A DNA stretch of 64,000 bases from Dryas octopetala. Taxonomy: Eukaryota > Streptophyta > Magnoliopsida > Rosales > Rosaceae. The notes beneath the pieces are model-generated. The model worked only from the letters and a program-made list of their open reading frames with translations, had not been told where the DNA came from and did no database searches. Both the position numbers and the translations under genes were made by a program. Shown here in pieces: positions 1 to 11,020 of this stretch (the stretch's first letter is position 1; every line of letters starts with the position of its first letter). The DNA lies in the NCBI GenBank assembly GCA_963921425.1, contig OY992836.1, forward strand, positions 379,501 to 443,500, read 5' to 3'.

Positions 1-165
1 TGGCGAGCATCCCGGCCCGCCTGTGTATCGATTCGCTCTGCACGAGAAGTGGCGAGCATACTTATCTGCCTGCCCGTGCATCGATTTGCTCTGCACGGGA
101 AGTGGCGAGCTTATCTGCCTACTCGTGCCAATGCACGGGGATGTGGCGAGCTTAATTACCCAAGA
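1..165 (+). repeat. Minisatellite in LTR copy A
   Basis: Four imperfect units begin with TGGCGAGC at 1, 50, 103 and 144, giving a period of 41-53 bases. Units share a TGCACGRGAAG-like tail. The array lies in the intron-2 segment of the LTR. Copies D and E carry different arrays in the same segment. Confidence 0.75.
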
Positions 166-940
166 GTATGACTAGTAGCTTTCCGGATACTTATATAATG
201 TGATGTTTCATTTCATGACCTAAAGATGGATAGTTTGCATGAATGACAAATGAAGGATTTGAGTTAATTACATTATTGTCTATTTTGGCGTGATATCATG
301 TTTAATCGTTATCTTGCATATTTTATGGAAGTTCTTATTGGATCAATTGTGTTTACTTAAATGATGAGTATGTTTTTGTGGAATAATCGTTGTTTTTGTT
401 TGGAAAGGAGTTTCAATAGGGTTTTTTTAAAAACTGGGGGATTTCAAAACTAAGTCTGATTTTTAAGTAAAAAGGGTTTTAAGTATGAAAATAAGTTTAC
501 GAAGGGTTTTATACTACTAAATTAGTTTATGTCCACTCACAGAGTTTCCTTTCACGCTTTGTTATTTTGTTTTAAATTTCCCCTAGGCAAGGAGCGGTCG
601 CGCCAATCACGTCGAGGCATTTACGTTCACTTCCTTACTCGGACCTTATAGGCGCCATTTTAATTTTGAAAAAAATTTCTTGTAATAGAATAGTGGCTCT
701 GATAACCACACTTAAATTTTAAGATGATTTTTCTTGAAATTGTTGGGTCTGAGACCCTTTTTGGTTGTGGTAGAGTTGGTTGAAGTTCTTAGAAGTGTTT
801 TTACAGGTTAATAAAAATTTTGGGGTTAGTCCATTTTCAGGGGAGGTTCTGCCGAATTTTCGTTAGGATTTTCTTTGATTTTGGATTCCTACAGGACTCT
901 CTCCGAGATTCAGGATGGAAATCCGGGGGCGGTCCTGTCA
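1..940 (+). mobile_element. 3' part of a TGTAACGACCC-family LTR (copy A), cut by window start
   Basis: The right end GGGGGCGGTCCTGTCA (to 940) and the preceding 350 bases match the ends of the copies at 10296-11541, 45857-48909, 53500-56470 (reverse) and 59706-61134. The family starts TG and ends CA. The piece up to about 586 corresponds to the second intron-like segment of the long copies: it ends in a pyrimidine-rich stretch and CCCCTAG, and the conserved third block (587-940) follows. The element sits in a minus-strand Tat pol sequence that resumes at 941. Its left end and target duplication lie outside the window. Confidence 0.8.
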
Positions 941-2167
941 TATTTGAAATGAACCGGCAAAGGAAATTCACCTTGCCGAGAAAGGATTGTAATTATTTCT
1001 TGTTTCTCGGCGGGGGAGCTTTCATGATTGCCTTTTCCTTGTTTTTGTCCACTTCCACTCCTCGTTGGTTCACCAAGAAACCTAAAAAGTTCCCTGTCGA
1101 GACCCCAGCCAAAAACACATTTCAACGGATTCATCTTCAAGTTGTGCTTCCTCATCTTTTCAAAAGCATGCCGAAGGTCATGTAAATGTGTAGCTCTCTG
1201 CTTAGTTTCGACCACAACGTCATCCACATACACCTCAGCAGTTTTCGTTGAAATGTGGCGCTGGCCATTTTCAACCCGAACGACATTACGAACCATTTGT
1301 ACAGTCCGCCATGCCCTGGACACCTAAATGTAGTCTTGTCCCGGTCTTCTTCAGCATTGAAAATCTGATTGTAATCTGTATGGTCATCCATAGATGACAA
1401 AATCTCATGTCCGACAATCTCATCAACTAGCAAGTCAGCTACAGGCATTGGGTATTTGTCCTTAGGGGTGGCCGTGTTTAAGTTTTTGAAGTCAACACAA
1501 ACTCTCAGCTTCTCGTTCTTCTTCATGATTGACACTATGTTAGAAATCCATTTGGCATAACGGATTAGGTTAATGAATCTTGCCTTCACCAAACGCTGAA
1601 TTTCCTTGATTATTTTCAGTTCCACTTCTTTGGAAAACCTTCTCGTAGGCTTGGCGAATGGTTTGAACCCTTCCTTTAATATATGGCAATATGTGTTCAA
1701 CAATGTCTCTCTCTAACCCTAGCATCTCATCATAACTCCAGGCGAAACAATCTGAATATTCTCTAAGAAGTGCTATCATTGCCTTTTGTTCGCCTGGGCT
1801 TAACAACCCACTAATAAAAATCGGCCAAGGCTTTTCTTTTGTACCCAAGTTAATCTAAAGCAATGGATCTTGAACTTCGGCTTTTGAATCATCTAGTTAG
1901 GCAAGCTCACACTATAAATCCTTCATGCAGATTTTAGGTTCTTAGGCTTCAGAAATGTATTCGACAACAATCTTGATTTGCTACCCCTTTTCCCAGCAAA
2001 GTAAAGCCCTGTCAAACTCCTCTCGACACAAGGCTATAACAAGCTTTTCAAACTCTTCAACTGCTTTGGCTACGACAAGCCCTTCCCCAGTTGTATCACA
2101 CATCATAAATAAGTTTTCTCCCAAAAGATGTCAGAGAAGTCAGATGGGATGCCCCCCTCGGTCTTAG
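941..2167 (-). pseudogene. Tat-type Ty3/gypsy protease-RT fragment
   Basis: The minus strand encodes broken pieces of a Tat-lineage polyprotein. Upstream of RT is a conserved EYSDCFAWSYDEM block, followed by FSKEVELKIIKEIQRL, the RT stretch KLRVCVDFKNLNTATPKDKYP, a degenerate SSMDDHTDYNQI block, and in another frame the catalytic YVDD (VYVDDVVVETKQ). RT is thus split by at least one frameshift. The segment parallels 20297-21530 of the larger Tat element in order and wording, so the two are copies of one family. LTR copy A interrupts its 3' side at 940/941. It is not functional. Confidence 0.85.
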
Positions 2168-3036
2168 AAAATTTTCCCTATTGGAAATTTCCAATGATTA
2201 GTTAATCAAAAAAATCTTGGTTACAACATATCGGAGAAGATACCACATCTATCCACATTACATGTAGGACTCCAATTTAGTTTTGGCCTCTAGAAACAAC
2301 AATCTCACCTAAAAAATATTGGCGTTGACCTCTAGTTGAACTGGACCCATCATTTATAGTAACATATATAGGTAATTTAACCCACTAGAATTGGCCAAAA
2401 AAAAAAACCCCACTAGACCTCACCTAGCAGATATTGGCCAGTGTAGTTCCTCATCCTACTTCAACTTTGTGACAATAGAATCCCACACATAACGGGCAAG
2501 TCAGGTGATCCCTCATATTAGAGTGAATACACTATCATGTCGTCATGCAATTGGCCGGTATTCTACCATAGTGGAAAGCCACAAAAAGGGGGTTGTCCTT
2601 CACGCTTGCATATTTAATATTTCTTTTGAGAGATTTTCTATTTAACAACCTAATTAAGGTCTCGTACTCTTCTATTCTATGCTACAAACATGAGCATACA
2701 TATGCATTACACATAAACCATACATACTTAAATTTTGATTACTTAGAATTTTTAGTCAACTTTTGTTCTAAATAGTCAACCACACTCCCACTAGTTTATT
2801 TGAAAATAACACATTTATTTCATAAATATTTTTCATAAGCCTAAACTTGCTTATATCATTTATGGGGCTCAGTTTCTCAAGAAGTGTTTGTCTTGGAAGG
2901 TTGGTAAGGGTTAGCATAATTTCTTTTGCACAGATAATTGGTAAACATCATGGATACTTCTTGATCATGCTATTTTTCAAGTGCCTAATGATCAATTCAA
3001 CTCCTGCTTGATTGTTCACTTTTGTTCTCATCAAGG
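2168..3036. other. Unassigned AT-rich interval
   Basis: I see no convincing gene. The short open frames here do not resemble any family I know. It lies between the Tat RT fragment and the left LTR of the second Tat element, so it is probably old transposon sequence or the target of that insertion. The 5 bases before the LTR are CAAGG; the matching duplication at the other end is lost. Confidence 0.4.
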
Positions 3037-4074
3037 TGTTATGGTCGAAAAAGTCTCTGCCATGTGGAGGACTAGAATATGATCCACATCATTAGTTCTT
3101 TTTGGGATTAGGGCGTGCCGCCAAGTAAATTTGTACTTGGATAAGTTGAAAAGATGATAATCAAATAAATAAAAGTAAAGTAAAATGAAATCAAACGATT
3201 GTTTTGCCAAGAGAAACCAACTTGGTTATGATTCTTGATCTTTGTCTAGGGATTCCAGGACTTTCAGTGTTAGACTCTAATTGCTACTGTGTTTGTGAGC
3301 TCAAACGTGCCAATCATGAAACTGAAGGCAAGAGGGCAAAAATAAGAATAATAAATCTTGCTAAAGAAAGTGAATCTAATTACCGATCACATCCAAGATT
3401 GGCTGATTAACACTCGTAGTTCCAACTACAAATCGAGCCATAAATATAAATGGGGAATCATGATGAGCTGATGATCTAAATAAAAAGACAAAATAAATGC
3501 TAATAAATACTAGAAAGTAACCAGTTCTGAGATTAATTGCATTCGGAAATGAAGATCATTAATATTCCTTAAACTTAGAAGAAGTAAAATTCTAAGGAGA
3601 ATATTAAAAGTGAATGCAAAGAATTAACAAAGAACAATTGTTCACAAAGGACAAACAGTACAAACAAATGAAATCAGAGCATAGTAGCTGAAGAGAATTT
3701 GCAGTGTTGCAGGGTTTTGGCTGTGTGTGTAGAGATCTTGAATTCTTCATTTAGAAAGGTATTTATAGTAAGGAAAGGCTTAAAACCCTAGTCCTTCTTT
3801 CTTGGACAGTTGACAAGTGTACGTTCATGAATGAATTTTCCATCAGCTTGGTGCTTATCTTAACAGCTAGTGACAACATTCTTGAGGCACGTGTTGTCAC
3901 ATAAATGGCCCTGTTTCTTTTGTCTCATGTGTCTCCTTGGCAAGGTCAGATAGGCTTCTCACTGAATGAGCTTAGGCTTGGGCCATTTGGGTGAAATTAA
4001 TCAATTGGACTTCTGTCCTTACAGCTAGGCTAAATATTAATGCCAGGTGGCATATTTGACATTTGGTCCAAACA
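3037..4074 (-). mobile_element. 3' LTR of the minus-strand Tat element
   Basis: On the minus strand this LTR begins TGTTTGGACCAAATG and ends CGACCATAACA (TG...CA), 1038 bp. Its first 240 forward bases match 26812-27056, the remnant of the partner LTR. A polypurine tract lies directly outside its U3 end (4075-4089). A TATAAATA box is present on the minus strand at 3760-3767. Confidence 0.85.
3760..3767 (-). promoter_or_regulatory. TATA box of Tat LTR
   Basis: TATAAATA on the minus strand in context ACTATAAATACC, mid-LTR, the expected place for the U3/R promoter. Confidence 0.6.
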
Positions 4075-4089
4075 TTACCTCCCCAAGTG
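4075..4089 (-). other. Polypurine tract of Tat element
   Basis: The minus strand reads CACTTGGGGAGGTAA immediately before the LTR start, the usual plus-strand priming site. Confidence 0.75.
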
Positions 4090-4538
4090 TGAGTGTCTTT
4101 CGGCTTAGTCTAGCCAAAAGGACGAAGACTTGCAAATCGGGCAAAGGATACTTACTTTTGTTATGGGCGAGAAACCAAGACTTGTATAATTGTTTTCCTT
4201 GAAGATATTCCTTTTCTTTGATCAGGGCGAGGAAAATGAAAGCTTGCTTTGTCTTGGGACGTGGTAGTTGAGAGCATTTAATGCCTCAGCAACTTTTTCG
4301 CATGCTAAAAGCCATGTGGCGCGGCTTGGTTGGCCGAGTGTCTCCTCGTATTTTAGAGGCGGTGTCATCATTTGGTTTTCGAAACCCTAGGCAGTGTGTC
4401 TTTTAACATTAGAAGATGTTACCCCCTTTTAATCCCTGCCATATTCATCATTATTATTTCTCAAACCTCTGCAACTTCTAAAGTAAAGGCTGTAGCCGTT
4501 TCAAAGTTTCATATCTTTTCGTCTGCTTGCCCAGGCAC

Positions 4539-4545
4539 TATAAAA
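4539..4545 (+). promoter_or_regulatory. Candidate TATA box of antisense plant-mobile-domain gene
   Basis: TATAAAA in context GCACTATAAAACC on the plus strand, about 150 bp upstream of the first in-frame ATG (4695) of the plant-mobile-domain sequence. The intervening leader is pyrimidine-rich with no earlier ATG in a long frame. It lies inside the Tat element but points opposite to gag-pol. Confidence 0.5.
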
Positions 4546-4694
4546 CCAACCCTTAACCATTTTCCTCACTTTACGTTTTCAAAGCTTTCAAGATTTTTGT
4601 CATCTTTGCCTTCCAAATTATCTCGAAATCTCTAAGTGTTCTTTGTTAGAAATCCAAACTCCCAACCCATTCAGACTTATCTCTTATTCCAAAC

Positions 4695-6604
4695 ATGGTC
4701 CATCAAAGGAAAGTTAAAGCTTCTCGGAGGATGGGCGAGGAGGCCAAGGCTTCAAAAAGGAGATCGCTCTGCTCATTGATGAAGTCATGAAGGCTTCTTT
4801 ACTTGACTACTCAACCTTTTACCAGGGAGGATGCTGGGGATCATGGGTATCTCAGAAACCCCAAATGGTTTGGCCCACCATTACTGCTAATTAAGCTCTA
4901 TGGTATAGACATGTAGAAGCCGAAAAGGGGGCAGTATGGCTAAACCTTTAGAATCAGAGACACCATCGCTCTATCCTTGAAGACTTTAAGCTTTGATCGT
5001 CCACTTTTGGCTTCGGCCTTGTGTTTCTGGTCGTCCGCCATGAATGCACTGTATCTTCCTTACACTCCCCTCACACCCACTATCCTGGACATGGCAGCCA
5101 TTTTTGGGTTGAGGCCCAATGGTGACTTCATGATGCCTTTTTATGAACAAAATGCTGAAGAATCCGCAAACATTACAACTTCTGTGTCAATGAACTGGCG
5201 AGGAGAATTTAGGACTGATCTTTGCTAAACCGGTCTTACTCCAGCTATGACAGTTTCATCAAGCGTTATAGCCGAGCAAAAGGCCCTATGTCTGATAAGG
5301 AACATTCAGCCTTCCTTGCTTACTGGCTTAGTAAATACATATTTTGCGGCAAGAAAAAGAAGGTACGTAGTTCAGGAGTTTGCTATTCTGGCATCTGGCT
5401 GGCCTCTCGCCTTGGGCCCTTTTGTTCTTGCCCACCTTTATAGATGCCTAAGAGATGTCATAGTTGGGAAAATAGAAGTAGATGTTAGGGGTCCCTTGTG
5501 GATGTTTCAAGTCTGGTTGCAGGCTTATTTCCCTAAACTTCGAACAAGATCAACAATCCATGCCTATTTCATTATCCCTCTTCCGCCTCTTGTGGACCAC
5601 AGGTGGATGCATGCTTCAAGTTCTTTACTCGCAAAAAGACATCTGCACAGAGGTCTTCCAAACTTGTATCCATCGCCGCCATCCCCATTGCCTTTCTCTC
5701 AACATCCATGATACACTCCCTGAAGACCCTGAAGAATTAGGGGAGGTTCAAAAGATCCGGGGAAGCATTTTGATTAGCAGGGATTTGCCTTGGGGAAGTC
5801 CAACCCTTTCAGCCAGCAAGGTGAAATTCTGTCAGGTCGGAGCTGAAGTATATTAGCTGAACTTAGTCGCTCGTCAGTTTGGCTTGTGTCAAACACTTGC
5901 ATTCTTTCATTTCCCTTTGATCAATTGCCTTTCATCCAGGCGAATGAATTTCACAGAGAGGGATAATTACAACAGAGCCGATGACTTCTACAATGGCCTG
6001 CAGGACACTTGGTGGCAAAACTACCTAAGTTGCTTAGACTTTTGCCGAGAAAAACCAACTGCAACTTCATGAAGACCTTTCCTACTTGGTGGAACATATG
6101 GCTTCCTAAATTTGTTACTCTGGATGAAGGAACAACACTGTTGCTCGCCATGGAAGGCATCCCCTTTAAAAACACTATGGACATGAACCTAAGAAATATG
6201 AAGCTCCTACCTTTCCTAGTGATGAGGAAGAATCTCCAGAGAAAAACCCTAAAGATGTTGCGACAGAGGACTTAGATGGGGAAGGTAATGTGCTGTAGAC
6301 TTTAATGGCTCGCCAAGATGAGCATAAAGGAAAAAGGAAGTTAAGGATTGAAGAGCAAGTAGAGAAAGTAGCAGCTCCAGAGGAAGATAAGCATGAGGAA
6401 AACCTTTTGCAAAGAAGAAAAAGGAGCAAAGGCCATTCCGACGAGGGTTTGCCCGGGCGAACTGATGTTCCAACATGTACCTATTATAACATGTACATAG
6501 CATATATATGGGTATTATTTATCTATTATTATTATATAACTTTTCTCTTTTGTTCATGCCTAGTAGTGCTAGTGATCAGAGAGCCTCAACCTTTTGAAGT
6601 TTAA
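4695..6604 (+). pseudogene. Plant mobile domain (PMD) protein remnant, antisense within Tat element
   Basis: Pieces in several frames together read as a plant mobile domain. One has FWSSAMNALYLPYTPLTPT followed by DMAAIFGLRPNGD. Another has EHSAFLAYWLSKYIF, and a third has LALGPFVLAHLYRCLRD then GPLWMFQVWLQAYFPKL. A lysine/glutamate-rich tail lies at about 6305-6450. The start at 4695 is chosen because it is the first ATG after a TATA box; that frame is lost near 4790. PMD proteins are transposase-derived, and Tat elements are known to carry extra genes in antisense near the 3' end, where this one lies. Stops and frameshifts make it non-functional. Its 3' end converges on the integrase remnant at 6576. 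Confidence 0.75.
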
Positions 6605-8306
6605 ATATATTTAAAGCAATCAACTTGTCCTTGTCTAGCTGATCCATTTCTTGTATCATGGCTTGGTCATACTCTAGTGTGTCCAAACCAAACTGATGAG
6701 AAACACGAACTAAGCGAACAATACTCTCAACTAGCAACAAAGCATCATGCCCATACATTAAGGTAAAAGGAGTAGTTCTTGTGGCTGAGCGTTTAGTTGT
6801 TCTGAGAGTCCAGAGGGCCTCATATAGTTTTGAATTTCATTCCCTTGGATTATCAATTAACATTTTCCTGATTGTAGCCTTCAAAATCTTGTTACTTGAC
6901 TCGGCCTAACCATTTGATTGAGGATAATAAGGGGTTGAATAGTGTAACTCAATATGAAAATCTTCGCCGATTTGTTGTCGAACTTCATCAAACATGAAAT
7001 AAGCTGATCGGTCAAACATGATAGCCTATGGAATCCCAAATCTGTGAATTATATTCTCCTTGATGAACTTGATTATGGTTGCACTAGTGATTTTGTTGAT
7101 AGGTTTTGCTTCCACCCACTTTGTAAATAATCAGTAGCCACTACAATATAATGATGTCCACCAGACGAAGCAGGTTTAATCTCGCCAATGACATATCCCT
7201 ATGCTCGAAATGGCCAAGGCTTAACCATTTGTTGCATATTGGTTGCTGGGACACGTTGGACAGAATCATGAACTTGGCAAGGCATACAGCCCTTGGCGAA
7301 CTCTATACAATCCTTCATCATCTTTGTCCAGAAATAACCATGTCTTCTTAACAACAAATGCATTTGGCGACCAGCTTGATGAGCCCCAGAAACACCTTAA
7401 TAAATTTCTACCATGGCCAGTTTTGCATCTTCTTCACCCAAGCAAGCTAGCAGCAATTCGTCCTTACCCCTTCAGCATAATTGATCATTGATTATGATAT
7501 AATTTCTCACCTAGTATCTAATCTGGCGATTGTTATTGCCGTTAGGGTTTTAGAGATACTGGATAATAGGATAACGCCAATCATCTTCCTCCATCTCAAT
7601 TAAGTCAATGAGACTTTCCTCGGGCTCGGTGGGAGATTTTCAACAAGAGGATCTCTCCACTTCATGGTTGGTAGACTCCTTTGTTCAATGACAATTGTTC
7701 GTTCAGACTGATCTTGGGGAATTTTCAATCTTGAGGCTACCTAAGCCATGTCGTTGGAAAATGATAAAAGATTGACCAAGCGAACCTTCGGTGAAGCTCC
7801 CTGACAACTTCTACATAATTCTGCAACGTCTCATTTTTCAATCTAAATTCGCCTTGTACTTGACAGATCACCAATTGAGAGTCACCAAATATATCAACTT
7901 CTTCTGCTCCAAGGTTGTGAAGTATCTCCAAATTAAGCCAATTACCAAAGCTTTATACTTCACCTGGTTGTTTGTATAGTTAAAGTCTAGCTTGAACGAG
8001 TAATGATATCTCGTTCATTCAGGCGAAATAATTAAAACTCCTGCTCTTGCCGAAATCTCAATGCTTGACCCATCAAAAGAAAGTTTCCATGGATGCAAAA
8101 ACTTTGTTGGTCATTCATTGTCAACAACATCCAACGTATTGATCTCAACCTTCTTCAACGTACACTTTCAATCTTCGTGGACAGATGATGAGTTAAGAAG
8201 TCGGCTAGAGCCTGTCCTTTCATGGCCTTTTGAGGAACATATTACAAAGTAAACTCACTTAAAGCTAAGGTCCATTTACCAATTCTGCCATGTATCATAG
8301 GCCGAG
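6576..8306 (-). pseudogene. Tat element second RNase H and integrase remnant
   Basis: From 8306 downward the minus strand shows an RT-RNase H connection (KAMKGQALADFL), then a second RNase H (DIFGDSQLVICQVQGEF, about 7870-7800), then integrase. The integrase has DYFTKWVEAKP, an MFDRSAYF block in the place of the second catalytic Asp, and an SNG*AESSNK block for the Glu. The integrase end reads YGHDALLLVESIV. Stops and frameshifts are frequent. Two RNase H domains in series are a hallmark of the Tat lineage. The gene is continuous with 19928-21200 once the 8307-19927 chromovirus is removed. Confidence 0.8.
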
Positions 8307-8814
8307 TGTTAGGGGTTGCTTTTGTATGCCGCAATGCTTGCTTGCCCAAGGTCATTAGTCAAGCCTTGGCCGCTTGCTTGTGTGCAAGGGTATTTTAGTA
8401 ATTAGCAAATTATGTATTTTTGAAGAATTATGTATTATGACTCCTCAAACATTTTGATGTTCCTTGGTGTAATGTTCAACTTGGCTCAGAATGCTCTTTA
8501 CAGGGGGTGACTAGTCGGTGGAATGCTGGGCTAGATCACTGGCATAGGTAAGAGCATGCACTTTGAGCCCCTGTACTCTCTTGCCATCCATATAAGAAGC
8601 ATATTCTTTCAATCTTCTGTTGCACTGTGAGCTTTTCCATTTGTTATTGTTTGTGTGAATCTTATTTGTGGCTTGCTTGGTGCTAGCACAAATCTAATAT
8701 ATCGTGTGGGTTGTGTTGCCTACGAGGTACTCACTTGGCTGACTTGCTACTCAGGGGAAGGTTAGCAAGTGCCGCACGGTCCGTCTTTAGCCTTGTAAAA
8801 TTTTGCCCGTGACA
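8307..8814 (+). mobile_element. 5' LTR of chromovirus
   Basis: TGTTAGGGGTTGC...CCCGTGACA, 508 bp, nearly collinear with 19424-19927. A TATA-like CATATAAGAAG lies near 8589. It ends two bases before the primer-binding site. Confidence 0.93.
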
Positions 8815-8816
8815 GT

Positions 8817-8828
8817 TGGTATCAGAGC
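8817..8828 (+). other. Primer-binding site (initiator Met-tRNA)
   Basis: TGGTATCAGAGC, the standard plant match to the 3' end of initiator Met-tRNA, starts two bases after the 5' LTR. Confidence 0.93.
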
Positions 8829-8851
8829 GTGGTTACTACAAATCATACAAG

Positions 8852-9296
8852 ATGTCCCGTATGACAAATTCGCAACATTTCGATTGGATCGATAGTCGGT
8901 TGGGTGAACTTGCAAGGCTTCCAGATAGCTTGGGAGACCTCACCGAAAAAATAAAGAGTTACAACCTACCAGAACTCGTACAAAAGGTTGGAGAACTAGA
9001 AGGCTTGGCTGGAAGGGTAATCGCCTTAGAGCGAGCCAAGAGTTCATTGAGCAGTGAGAGCTCAACTCCCTTCGATGAGCAAATGGGAACGATGGACAAT
9101 ACAATTCAAGAGCTGTCGAAAACCGTCAGTGAATTGATGAAAGATTTTCGCGATGTGATTAAGGCCATCAAGATAGAGCTTGGAGATTTGAACAACAAGC
9201 TCAACCTCACTATGCAGGCAGTCGAGAATGAGGCCCCAATCACACAAGGAGTGGATTACGCCAGAGTGAAGGTGCCCGAACCCAAGCCTACAGGGG
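8852..9296 (+). pseudogene. Chromovirus gag, N-terminal part
   Basis: The ATG at 8852 starts MSRMTNSQHFDWIDSRLGE, the first ATG after the primer site and in frame with the gag body. The region is coiled-coil-like (LTEKIKSYNLPELVQKVGEL) and runs to KVPEPKPTG, where LTR copy B begins (9302). The reading frame resumes after the inserted LTR at 11542. Residues from about the 60th codon on are duplicated at 10027-10290 by the tandem duplication. Confidence 0.82.
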
Positions 9297-11020
9297 GTCC
9301 GTGTAACAACCCGACCCAAATTTCCACTAGAAATTTAAATTTTTATTTAACTATGTTTTTTTTAAGAGATTTTTTTTAAAAATGATGTTGAATTTTAGTT
9401 GGAAAATAAAAAGGGTTTTGATTTAATTTTAAATTTTTGTTTTAATTTAAGCTTGACCCAAAGTTGACTTTTAAAATAAATGGGTTTTCGATTTTGACTT
9501 TGGGTCCGTTAGATAGGTTTCGTTTCCACGATTTCGTAGACACGTAGCACGCGTCATTTCGAGTTACGGTTTGAGAGATATGGGCGTTTGAAGCGAGGGG
9601 CAATTTTGTAAAATTGACGATTTGGGTTTAAAAAATGGAAAATCAGATTTTTAAAGGGGATTTTTCTCTCTCTCTAGAATGTTCTACAACATTCACTCTC
9701 TCTCTCTCTCTCTCCCCTTTTATTTTCTCTCACCCGCAATCTCTCCCTCTGTCTTCTCTCCCCCGCGACCAGCCCTGCACACATAGCTGCCACAGCCACC
9801 TCCACCTCGCCGTCGACCACCTCCCGCCGACCCCGACCCTCCGGCGACCCCCCTCTCGAGCTGAGCAGCTCCTCCAGCCACCCCTGCGCGCGCGTGCTGC
9901 TCAAAAAGGGCTCCTCTGCCGCAACCACTAGCCACCCCAACCATCTCCACCGACCACCACCCATCGACCCACACCACCCACGCGACCCCCTTCCCGCCGG
10001 CGCCGACACCACCGAAGTCCTCTAGCAGCCAAGAGTTCATTGAGAAGTGAGAGCTCAACTCCCTTCGATGAGCAAATGGGAAAGATGGACAATACAATTC
10101 AAGAGCTGTCGAAAACCGTCAGTGAATTGACGAAAGATTTTCGCGATGTGATTAAGGCCATCAAGATAGAGCTTGGAGATTTGAACAACAAGCTCAACCT
10201 CACTATGCAGGCAGTCGAGAATGAGGCCCCAATCACACAAGGAGTGGATTACGCCAGAGTGAAGGTGCCCGAACCCAAGCCTACAGGGGGGTACGTGTAA
10301 CAACCCGACCCAAATTTCCACTAGAAATTTAAATTTTTATTTAACTATGTTTTTTTTAAGAGATTTTTTTTAAAAATGATGTTGAATTTTAGTTGGAAAA
10401 TAAAAAGGGTTTTGATTTAATTTTAAATTTTTGTTTTAATTTAAGCTTGACCCAAAGTTGACTTTTAAAATAAATGGGTTTTCGATTTTGACTTTGGGTC
10501 CGTTAGATAGGTTTCGTTTCCACGATTTCGTAGACACGTAGCACGCGTCATTTCGAGTTACGGTTTGAGAGATATGGACTTATGAAGCGAGGGGCAATTT
10601 TGTAAAATTGACAATTTGGGTTTAAAAAATGGAAAATCAGATTTTTAAAGGGGATTTTTCTCTCTCTCTAGAATGTTCTACAACATTCACTCTCTCTCTC
10701 TCTCTCTCCCCTTTTATTTTCTCTCACCCGCAATCTCTCCCTCTGTCTTCTCTCCCCCGCGACCAGCCCTGCACACACAGCTGCCACAGCCACCTCCACC
10801 TCGCCGTCGACCACCTCCCGCCGACCCCGACCCTCCGGCGACCCCCCTCTCGAGCTGAGCAGCTCCTCCAGCCACCCCTGCGCGCGCGTGCTGCTCAAAA
10901 AGGGCTCCTCTGCCGCAACCACTAGCCACCCCAACCATCTCCACCGACCACCACCCATCGACCCACACCACCCACGCGACCCCCTTCCCGCCGGCGCCGA
11001 CACCACCGAAGTCCTCTAGC
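9034..11020 (+). repeat. Tandem duplication of 993/994 bp spanning gag and inserted LTR
   Basis: Unit 1 (9034-10026) and unit 2 (10027-11020) are about 99% identical by eye. Each holds 268 bases of chromovirus gag plus the first 725 bases of the TGTAAC-family LTR. The junction at 10027-10031 is AGCCA, which also starts unit 1 in gag (9034-9038) and follows unit 2 in the LTR (11021-11025). The duplication arose after the LTR had inserted, across a 5-base microhomology. Confidence 0.9.
9302..10026 (+). mobile_element. Duplicated 5' portion of LTR (copy B)
   Basis: Starts TGTAACAACCCGACCC and ends at the duplication junction without the 3' end. Preceded by GTCCG, a degenerate form of the target duplication. 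It includes the CT-microsatellite leader and the GC-rich exon-1-like segment also seen in copy C. Confidence 0.88.

Noticed and set aside
1..165. CRISPR-like spaced repeats
   Set aside because: The whole unit repeats with no unique spacers, in a plant LTR; it is a minisatellite.
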